Part shown: piece by piece, positions 46,065 to 64,000 of the stretch | Layout of the letters: each line of letters starts with the position of its first letter | Numbering within the stretch: position 1 is the first letter of the stretch | Assembly: GCF_042242105.1 (NCBI RefSeq) | Contig: NC_092019.1 | Location: 17,839,328 to 17,903,327 of the forward strand | Source of the DNA: Pempheris klunzingeri | Lineage: Eukaryota; Chordata; Actinopteri; Acropomatiformes; Pempheridae | Direction: 5' to 3' | DNA: 64,000 nt | Notes under the pieces: generated by a model | Databases searched by the model: none | What the model saw: the letters and a program-made list of their open reading frames with translations, nothing else | What the model was told of the DNA's origin: nothing | Made by a program: the position numbers and the translations under genes

Positions 46065-48360
46065 ATGGATTTGACATTTAATGTCTTTCTTTTTTTTTTG
46101 ATATTATGCTCCCTGAAATGTGTAAATGTGAGTTTCAACATTCACTTCTAACCCACACAGAAATCCCAGTTTGTTCACTCTCTATTGACACGCGTCATTT
46201 TGATTTGTCTCTCAAAGTGGAGATGCAAATTCTCCTGACAGATTAATTTTTTATTTTATTTTTTACCTCTCTATGCTTCATTAAATGTTCCCATGGTTGT
46301 TGGAGGAAGTTACATTTCTTCCCACATCATACTGGAGTATGGGTGGCCAGTCCTAATAAATGTGTGTATGAGGTTTTATCCTGGCATTGCTGCCAAGCTC
46401 TCAGGGCAAAATATTATAAGCGTCGTGCAGGGAAAAGGATACAAATATTCTGGCATCTTTGTCAGATAATCTCATAAACTTCTACTCCATATTTAGAGAT
46501 GCCTCACACTGAAATGTTTCCTGCTTTTTCTTTTCTGCTAAATCACTAACTCATATCTATGTGTTAAGCCAAAAACAACACCCCGGACTCGGAGCTTCTG
46601 ATGGCCATTTTTCATATTTCAGACTATTTTTGTTAGCTAAGCACTTAATCGACTAATTGCAAAATTCAGCGTGTTATAATGAAAAGAATGTTTAGTTGCA
46701 TCGTGGACCACTGAGAGATGTTTCATAATATATATGGTCCATGTATTATTTTGTATTCATTCTGGTATTTGGGTTGAATTTATAGGATTGACATAAAAAA
46801 CAGGTTTAAAAAAAGGTTTTTCTACCCAGACACTAGATGGCAGCCTTAGTCAGTCTGTCTGTCTGAGCCTCACTACACAGCACTGCCCTCTGGACTTTGT
46901 ACTGAATTCTAGTACAGGATGCAAGTTGTATAAATGTAGCTGAAGGCCCCTTTTCACATGCGGACATAATTGTGCATATCACCTATTAACAGTCTGCATT
47001 TTGTCGTCAGTGCATTTTCTGATAAAGTTGCTCAAATAAAACATGAATAATATTGAATTACATAAAGATATCTTTCTGCTGAACCAAAATAATGATTCCC
47101 CCTGATAATTTATTCCATTGCCGCTCACTTCCCTCCTTACAGTGAGTAGAGTCTGGCTGTTGTAATGTAGAAAGAGCATGTGATCTGTATGGGCCAGCAT
47201 TTACAGTACTGAGGGTATAACATGGAGCAAGTGTTGACTAGCCAGCCAGCGTCTAATCTTAGCCCGACCTTTACTTCCCCTCTTTGACCTTAAGCTGCAA
47301 AGCAGAGGCCAAGACTGGCATGCACTCGGGGGTTGTGGTAGTTCAGCTATGCCTGGACCACTGGACTGCAGCCATAAAACACACCAACACTGTCCAGTTT
47401 GGGTGCAGAGAGCTGCATGTGCAGGTAGATGTGTGACGCCTTGCATGTTCATGATCTGCTGTGTAGACACGATGCCATGTCAGAAGGAAGGTTTCATTTG
47501 GCTGTCAGGTGTCCCTGCTGGTGAGGCCCAGCGTGCAGCCGGGGGGGGGATATTTCCAGCATCAGAACCTCAACTGACATTCTCATTATTCTGATTTTAA
47601 CATTTTGTATTATCCCTTGGAGTACTTTCAACACTCCTCCTAGACAAAAGAGTCAAAACAGACAAAACCCAGGCACCTTATATTCTGTGTGTGATGAATA
47701 AAAGTGAAGACAGTTCGCTTTGCAGCAGGATGACAAATTGCCAAGTCTTCAGGTGCTGCGCTTTTATTCAGACAAAGAAAACTGTCCGTCAATGAAACGT
47801 TTTGGTTTTTCGGATTCTGTTGTGAGAGTCGCTCATTTCCACATAACCTGACAAGCAACAATCTGCCTCAGTAAAAGGCCTCAGAGTGACTGAAGATGCC
47901 TCCTCTGCACATGCGCAATGATCCTGTGTCCACGTTGAGTAACCTGGACCTAACCTTTGACTTGTGCTGAGGAGATGGAGAGGCAGAGAGGGAAGGGTAG
48001 CTTTCCATAGCTGCAGGAGTCTGAAAGTGAAGGGTCATGGTCTTTGCACATTAAATGTCACAGTGAGGAAGACAGAGATTTGATCCCTCGTTCGCTCCCT
48101 CTGTGTCTCCGAGAAGGTCAGTGAGGGTCCCCTCTCTTTTTTCAGTCCACTATCTGAGGACTTTAATATCCATATCTGAACCACTTAAAGACGAGGAAAA
48201 GGAGGAAACAGGCTTGAAGACAGAAGGACTACTGCTGGAATAATGTAAATCCAAGCAAAAATATGTAGGGCCTAAATTAGCAGCAGATCTGGAGTTTTAA
48301 ACCCCCATGAAGTGAAGTTGCAGAGGCCAGCTCGCATGTCTCTGCAGGCTGGCGACCTTG
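46065..48360. other. Spacer between the CNP gene and gapdh
   Basis: No coding frame with family resemblance, RNA gene or clear mobile element was recognised. The right end grades into the GC-rich gapdh promoter. Confidence 0.4.
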
Positions 48361-48369
48361 ACATTCAGA

Positions 48370-48505
48370 GGGGGCGGGGCGAGGAGCGGTGACTAATGAG
48401 GGGCGTGGCCTTAAACTCTGGTCAATCATAAAACCACAGCGCTAAACTTTGCTCGTCCCCACTCACACCCGGAGTCGCAAGACAGGCAGAGGAGTCTCAC
48501 AAACG
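48370..48505 (+). promoter_or_regulatory. gapdh core promoter and noncoding first exon
   Basis: A GGGGGCGGGGC Sp1 box (48370-48380), a GGGGCGTGGC KLF/Sp1 box just downstream and a TATA-like CATAAAA at 48427-48433 precede a short noncoding exon that ends at 48505 (donor GTAAAT). The acceptor ends at 48965, 23 bases before the ATG. This is the usual layout of vertebrate gapdh. Confidence 0.6.
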
Positions 48506-48988
48506 GTAAATGCCTCCAAATCTTCAGTAAATCCTGCCAGAGAGGGTCTGCAGCCCGCAGGGCCTCAGCAACAGGCTGCACGGCTCCATAAGCTGATTCA
48601 GATCACCTGGGGACAGTCTGCATCAGCTCTCTTCATTTTAATGGAAATGTGGCCCCAGAATTTAAAATTATTCTATAATCCAGCTTTAATTGTGGTTCTT
48701 GCTTTTTAAGAGGATGTAAAGTTTCTTTTCAGTGTACTTATTCAGTAGTTTCCACACTTGTTCTGGTGCTCTAACAGAAGTTTACCTGGACTGTGGTCAC
48801 ACCTGAGCAGTGGGATACTTCTGCATGGATGTTTTAACCCTCTGCTTATCTGAAAGCACAATCGTAGAAACTGTCCAGTGAAAGCTAATAAATGGCATCA
48901 TAAATTTTGCTTTATCAGTGTTTAACAAGGTGCTTTTCTTCTTCTTTTCTCATTTCTCCCTCCAGAGGATTAGAACAACCCAGGCAAA

Positions 48989-53142
<4,154 letters not shown>

Positions 53143-53433
53143 ACCAACCAGCCAGTCGGCGGTCACTGCGCTATGCCACATCACCCACATTCTCCTGACA
53201 GCTGAGTCATAAATGTACAATAAGACATCGTATTATCTATGACTCTTCGTGGTTCCATCAGTCAGCCCCCATTAGATGCTTGAGGGAAGATCCCACGAAC
53301 GGCAAACAAAAGGATTTAAATTGGTGACCAATCACTTTTTTATTTGTTAAATTCCCTGTTCTGTGCTTGTGTGAGATGGAGTGAAGGTGTGAGTGTCTGT
53401 CTGCAGTGAGGAAGCACTGCAGTCAGCGACGGA

Positions 53434-53439
53434 AATAAA
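53434..53439 (+). terminator. Polyadenylation signal of gapdh
   Basis: An AATAAA hexamer 292 bases after the stop codon, in the context GGAAATAAAGTCC. Confidence 0.75.
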
Positions 53440-55470
53440 GTCCTGTTTGTGAGATTCATGCCCTCCTTTTTCTGTTTGTTCACTACACAGAAGAAATCTA
53501 TATTAAAGCAGGATTTATGCTAACCTTTATGGGTTGGTATCTTTAGCAAACCCTTGAGGTACTGTATTTATCTGACCTGTGGGTATACACTGACGGCTCT
53601 TGATTAGGTGAGACTGTGGAGGGTGAGTCTGGCCACTCGATTCTTACATCGTCACATTGCTCTTATGAAACCTTTTAGTCATGTGTTAATAACTGGTCCA
53701 TCTGGGAGAGAAGTGCAGCATGGCTAAAGCAATCTGACTAAAGCCCACTGTAGTGGTTCAATATGAGGAATTATGCCACCAGGGGGTTCTGCTCTCACCA
53801 ACCGGTGAAGAGTGTGGTGACATAATTTATCAAGTTCTTGCAATTTTGCTGAATGATCCGTCTGCTCTGGTTGCTTGTCTGAGTCACTGGTGATGCTGGA
53901 AGGGAGCTGCTCAAGGAAAAACAGACTCCATACAGATGCACATGGGAATATGCTCAATAAGAGCAACAGCATTTAAGAGGTTTAGCTGAGCCAGGATACT
54001 GATGGCTTTACTGCAAGCCCATTTGTTTCTGTCGGATCATGGTTGTTTTGCACCTACATTAAAGAGGCTCACAATATAAACACTAAACACAGAAATATTA
54101 ATAGAAATTGTGTAAAATGGTGTGTGTGTGTGTGTGTGAGAACTGAAATATCAATGTTGCTATTTCTTTAGTTGGGCATATTGAAGATGTCCAAAGGTCC
54201 TTGGTTTTTTTTCATGCTCATTTACAGCGAGAACGATGAGTACCATAATTCAAGTGTTGTATAATAGGACCCCACTGATGGATGTGTGGATTCACAGGGA
54301 TAATATGAATTCACTGGCTAAAAAAGAAAGACGGAGGATAGTTGGAGAGGAGACACGAGGCAGAACACAGGTTAAAGATCCTCAGATACCCTCCCACCCC
54401 ACCTCTCTCACACACGCGCACACACACTGCGTTTCTGAGTTCGTGTGTCTCTGACTGATCATTTCTAAGCCAGATTGTCAAGAGCAAAATCTCTCCAGCT
54501 CTCAAGAGAAATGTCACATGGATTTACAGAGGGAGGGTTCAGATTAAGATTATATGAAAATATGAGAATTGCCATAGAAACCAGATGAGAGACCACAGCA
54601 GGGGACTAACAAACAAACGAGAGGAAGGTGAGTAGTGATGTTTGGAAGAAGCTTTTGGAAATTAAAAGAAAAATTTTGATTATCTGAGGAAAACCCTGAT
54701 CTGTTGTATTCCACGTCATCTTGGTGTGACTGTGTTCATTCATCTTTTTATCATCTTTTGGGTTCATCACCCCGTTCACCCGCTTGTCACTCATGAAATT
54801 CAGCTGAACGCCTGCTGGGATCATCAGATCATAAATGTAGAATCTTGTAGAATATCTTGCAGAGATAAGTAATCAAGCAGAGAGTGCTCATTTTTTCCTG
54901 CTATTGCTTATTATGCAGCATCATCAACAATAATTTATTGTAGTTACTCATTATTTTAAGATGCGGGATACTGAAAATAATGGAAAACTGTATGTATTTG
55001 ATGAAATGCCAGCTTTTTCCAACAGAGCTGCAAAATATGTAAAATTATGCAAGATGGTGTGACATGTTTGATCTACAATCATTTTCTGTAATGTTCTGTG
55101 TAATTGTCAACTATTCATATCATTTAAGTAACTGATAGACTGTCAGAAGAAACACTTTAGTGTAATGTTTTTTTTTTTAAGTTTACATGCACTGCAGGGC
55201 CATTAAGCAGTCACAGAAAAATCAAATTTGTAAAATGAATGACTTTGAAAGTCAAAGCTCTGCACTGTAAAATACTCACTATCCTGTTCTATGCGCTCGT
55301 TGTTCTCTTAAGCTGCATGTTTAAAGGGAGCATCTGCTCTTCTCTTTTGCGTGCACATTAATAGCGGAATAGAGATTTAAAACTGACTGAAAACTTCATC
55401 TGAAACCATGCAGAGATCAGGAGATAGTTGCCAGAATAATGACTGTGCTGCCTGACATTTCCCTGCTGGC
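53440..55470. other. Spacer between gapdh and the opsin gene
   Basis: It holds a short (TG)n run near 54120-54140 and AT-rich sequence. No gene is recognised. Confidence 0.4.
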
Positions 55471-55615
55471 GAGAACATGTCACATGTTGCTTATTCCACT
55501 TGTCACAGTATTTTTTTTTCTTTCCTCTCTGTTTTTTGTGCCTTCAGTGGCTCTTTGAAGCTCCAGCGGCTGCCTCTCTTGTCTGTTTGCAGCTGTGGGT
55601 TGACGCTGTACATCC

Positions 55616-60732
<5,117 letters not shown>

Positions 60733-61122
60733 TGAAGGAAGACCAGACTCTATGGAGAGATAGCTACTGCAGCATCGGTGGATGGACGTCCAGATAGATA
60801 GACCAACCTGTGTGGGTTATCCATGGGTTTACAGGGCCTTCAGTAGCCTACTTCTTGTGCAGGTCTAGCACTGGATAACAATAAAAAAAAACATGTATTT
60901 ATGCTCAAACAAAACAATTAGTGTCATTCATACGAAAATGTGAAACAGATAAATGTGGTTTTGGTTGCAACATTGTCCTGCTGTGAAGGACCGTTAACCT
61001 CCCAGTCCTCCACTCTTGTTCCTGTGCTTGGATACAGCCTGGCCTCAGGTTTGCTGTGTGCTAATTCAATTAAACACAAAGTACTTACAGAATGTGCAAC
61101 ACATGAGCACAGCGGTCTGGTC
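60733..61122. other. 3' flank of the opsin gene
   Basis: An AATAAAAAAA run at about 60879 is the likely opsin polyadenylation signal. Otherwise I see no gene before the MITE. Confidence 0.4.
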
Positions 61123-61554
61123 TTAAAGGAGTAGTTCCACACTTTGGGAGATTTGAGCTTTCTGGGAGATTTGGATGAGCAGTTGCCAGGCAACCAGTGG
61201 AGACTCCAGGAAGTAAACTACTGCTCCGCGCCCAGAAATAGTCCGGTGGCCCAGAGCATAATCCTCCTGTAAAAGGTGGCATTTTTATAATTCTTTGAGT
61301 ACGGATTAAACAAACCAGATATAAGGTGCTAATCATTGATCTTATTAGTGAGCTGCTGGTAGGAGGATTTTATTGACTTTGGACAGAGTCAGGCTAGCTG
61401 TTTAACTGTTAAGCTAGTTTATGCTAAACCAAGCTAACCGGCTGCTGGCTGTAGCTTTTATCACACAGAAATGAGAGGTATTGATCTTCACAACAAGCTA
61501 ACTCTGCACCAGAGGCCGTTTAACCGTATTTTCTAAAATGTCAAACTACATCTT
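61123..61554. mobile_element. Non-autonomous DNA transposon (MITE) upstream of iffo1
   Basis: The left end AAAGGAGTAGTTCCACACTT and the right end (minus strand AAGATGTAGTTTGACATTTT) are diverged inverted repeats. The body includes CAGTTGCCAGGCAACCAG and TTAAGCTAGTTTATGCTAAA, typical of a MITE family common in fish. No open frame is present. Confidence 0.6.
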
Positions 61555-62387
61555 GATGAGGGAACAAGACACGGCCTCGAGTTTGGCTCTGTTTTATCGT
61601 CTCAGTTAGCTAATACTGTGCTTTAGTCGTGCAAAAGACCCGACTAGTGTTTCTCTAACTCCCACAAACCAGTTGTCACACACACGCTGTCAGCTGGTTA
61701 GAGGGCCCTTGTAGGATCCTGTGTTCTGGGGCAGGAATGGGGATTTTATGGAGATGGAGGATTTATTATATTATTTTTTTGTGTGTGTGTTTATCATTCA
61801 CGTTTGGCTCCCGGTTTCTCCAGATCTGGATTCTTTCTGGTGCAAAATAAAGGTGAAGCAGGTAACAGTGCCTTGTTCGGTGTTGTGTCCCACAGTAAAC
61901 CATTGCTCTGCTCCAGTATTTACGGTAGGCGTGCTCCTCCAATCCCGCAGCACTTGCTGCTGCCTGCGGTCACATCTTGTTGCCAGAACTTCAGCGCAGC
62001 TGAGACACTGGATTTCTTTGTTATTCATTCACGCTCTGCGTCTTTTTCTCCCTTTAATTACGCTTCTTTTGCAAAATACCGCACCGAGGCGCAGGCTCCA
62101 GTGTTGCCGCAGTTCGCTGCCCATTTTGAGTCGCTTTTTGCTGTTTAGTTGCGGTCGGCGGAGCCCTGATCCACCAGCCGACGTTAAGACCTCTCAGCTT
62201 TAAGGATAAGATTCTTTTTTAGGGACGATTATATAATCAGGTGGATACCGGCGTTCTGTGCGCACGTCTTTCTGGTACGTTTAGCAGCTATTTTCCATTT
62301 ATCCAGATTTTGCTTTCTGTTGTAGAGAGATCATTCCCGTCCGTGTTCATGCCAGATCTGCAGCGCTTTAGTTTTCCATACCATAGC
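61555..62387 (+). promoter_or_regulatory. iffo1 promoter and 5' untranslated region
   Basis: The sequence between the MITE and the iffo1 start becomes GC-richer. An in-frame upstream ATG exists at 62241 and another at 62349, but the family start is later. No TATA box is evident. Transcription limits cannot be set from sequence. Confidence 0.35.
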
Positions 62388-63325
62388 ATGAATCCTTTGT
62401 TGGGGGCCAATACGCATCTCCAACAGCATCCTCAGCAGAGCCAAGCACCCGGACACCCGGACTCTCCCTCAGGCCTCCTCCCCGACGCCGTTTTCAGCGG
62501 ACACGACCCGACGTCCTTTCTGCTGGGTGAGCAACCCGGCCCGGGGCCTGATCAGGCGGGGCCTGACTTCACCGCACCCTCCCAGACCTCACCTCACCTC
62601 CACCACAGCCACAGCACCCACTACCAGCACCGCACAGTGCCGCATCCCCCCGCAGCCATGGCTCTCAGAAACGACTTGGGATCCAACATCAGCGTCCTCA
62701 AAACCCTCAATCTGAGGTTCAGATGCTTTTTGGCCAAAGTGCACGAATTGGAGCGCAGAAATAAGATTTTAGAGAAGCAGCTGCAACAGGCGCTTGATGC
62801 CAACAAGGGATGTCAAGGTGGATGCTGTGAGAACAGGGGGCACACCCAGGAGGCAGGTGTGCAGACCGGATTTGTTGGGACCATACCGCTCAGGCCTGGC
62901 TCCCTTCCCTTCCACAACACCAACAACTCAGCCAGGAGGCCTACAACACTGTTCACAACAGCCCTCCCATCTGCAGCCACTGAAAACTCCAGCTCAGCCC
63001 AAACAAACACCACTTGCAACCCGGTCATCACCATCAGCCAGTCCTCTCCCTGTGTCGACTCCCCTGGCTTTGGCTCTAAAACTGTCCCCAACGCTGGCCA
63101 GGGGGGCTCCACCAACCCTCCTCCACGGTTCCTCCCGGGAACCATCTGGTCCTACAATCACACCCGCAAGTTCGGCCCCGGTGCGGAGCGCCTGACCAGC
63201 CCAGGAGTGTCCTGGATGCACCCTGATGGAGTCGGGGTCCAGATTGACACCATCACCCCTGAGATCAGGGCCCTGTATAATGTCCTGGCCAAAGTGAAGA
63301 GGGAGAGAGATGAGTACAAACGCAG
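62388..63325 (+). CDS. iffo1: Intermediate filament family orphan 1, first coding exon (partial)
   Basis: A single large exon encodes about 312 residues and ends at a donor after 63325 (CGCAG/GTAAAT); the rest lies right of the window. The start at 62388 (MNPLLGANT) corresponds to the human IFFO1 N-terminus (MNPLFGPN). A Pro/Gln/His-rich head is followed by PAAMALRNDLGSNISVLKTL and LRFRCFLAKVHELERRN, the beginning of the coiled-coil rod (coil 1A). Near the exon end come VHPDGVGVQIDTITPEIRA and LYNVLAKVKRERDEYKRR, almost identical to human. IFFO1 is a nuclear filament-like protein that associates with XRCC4 and lamin A/C and limits movement of broken chromosome ends. In human it also neighbours GAPDH and NOP2, supporting IFFO1 over IFFO2. 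Confidence 0.93.
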
Positions 63326-64000
63326 GTAAATGGAGTGAATCCCTTTTATTACACTTGTAACAGGCTTACATTTGCATTTCCACAGAGCATGGCGTTGTCC
63401 TGTAGTTTCTTTAAGTGTGTGTAATTGCTTTACTTTGGAGGAGTGAGCAGGGCTGTAAAGCAGCTGCAGACCAGCTGTCTCCAACAGAAGCAGAGTCAGC
63501 ACAAAGCCTCTCCATCCATCACCTCCAGCCTGACCCTGCATCCACTTCATGTCTGACCACAGAGGCAGGTGCTGCTGCTACAAATACACCCAAAAATTAA
63601 CACGTCACAAGCTAAATATAAAGAAGAATGAAGGTCAGAGCTTAGTGGGGATGTGCAAAGATCAGGCTTCAGAGCTCACGGGATGTTGACTCACACATGG
63701 GTGACTTAGTTTACAGGAATATCAGGGGAAAATCAGCTGAAGTACAGCTCATGTTGATTGTCTGGCAGATTTTTATTCAGTGAAACTAAGCAAGACTCTC
63801 AGGATGGCAGACGTAACCTAAAGACAAACTCTAGTCCAGTTAGGCTGTTCTGAATATTAAACAAACCCTGTGATGGTTTAACACAACCCAAAGTGGCTGT
63901 ACAGGCTGTAAAGCCATACAATAAAAATGACCAAACTGCCACTGGTTCTTGCTTCTCAAAAAATAAGATGTTTTGTTGTTGTGTTTCATACGACAATGAA
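63326..64000 (+). other. First intron of iffo1 (partial)
   Basis: No further exon, RNA gene or mobile element was recognised before the window ends. Confidence 0.5.

Noticed and set aside
62241-62387. Upstream in-frame extension of iffo1
   Set aside because: It has no family resemblance; the human protein starts at the residue matching 62388.

Overview
This is a window of a teleost fish nuclear genome, most likely a percomorph. The genes are split into many short exons with GT-AG introns. Introns and spacers carry (CA)n and (TA)n/(TG)n microsatellites and fish-type interspersed repeats and MITEs. The proteins are clearly vertebrate, and a C-type natriuretic peptide of the fish CNP-1 type is present. 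The exon models were built by hand. The complete ones stay in frame and close to the expected family length: NCAPD2 31 coding exons, 1399 aa; ING4 249 aa; GAPDH 333 aa; NOP2 779 aa. Layout, left to right: the 3' part of kel (+, 634-3603), an M13 metallopeptidase relative whose zinc/catalytic motif is degraded; an unusual linker-histone-like gene (+, 4204-6820) with an arginine/lysine-rich tail built on eight 14-residue repeats; emg1 (-, 7348-9281) head to head with nop2 (+, 10386-16262), two rRNA modification enzymes that probably share a promoter; ing4 (+, 17346-21213); ncapd2 (+, 22636-42187), the condensin I HEAT subunit; a CNP-1-type natriuretic peptide gene (+, 44944-45567); gapdh (+, 48989-53142); a neuropsin-group (Opn5/6/7/8-like) opsin (+, 55616-60732) with a very long third extracellular loop; and the first coding exon of iffo1 (+, from 62388), which runs off the right end. 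ncapd2, gapdh, iffo1, nop2, ing4 and emg1 all have human orthologues on 12p13, so this is a conserved neighbourhood. The peptide hormone and opsin genes sit among them although mammals have no counterpart there. The least obvious content lies in the introns of ncapd2. Three separate introns (4, 8 and 11) each carry a roughly 300-nt RNA gene of the composite C/D-H/ACA scaRNA type (U85/SCARNA10, which human NCAPD2 also hosts). Each copy keeps a GCCC/GGGC terminal stem, a C box core, a D box preceded by a guide that places U5 snRNA C45 at the methylation position, and a pseudouridylation pocket matching U5 U46. Two copies are near identical over their first 145 nt, and their second hairpins differ by compensating changes. 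Functionally the window is mostly housekeeping: rRNA modification (emg1, nop2), chromatin (ing4, ncapd2, the H1-like gene), spliceosomal snRNA modification (the scaRNAs) and glycolysis (gapdh). Two sensory or endocrine genes are added (opsin, CNP). No retroviral or LTR element, CRISPR array or prokaryotic feature was seen.
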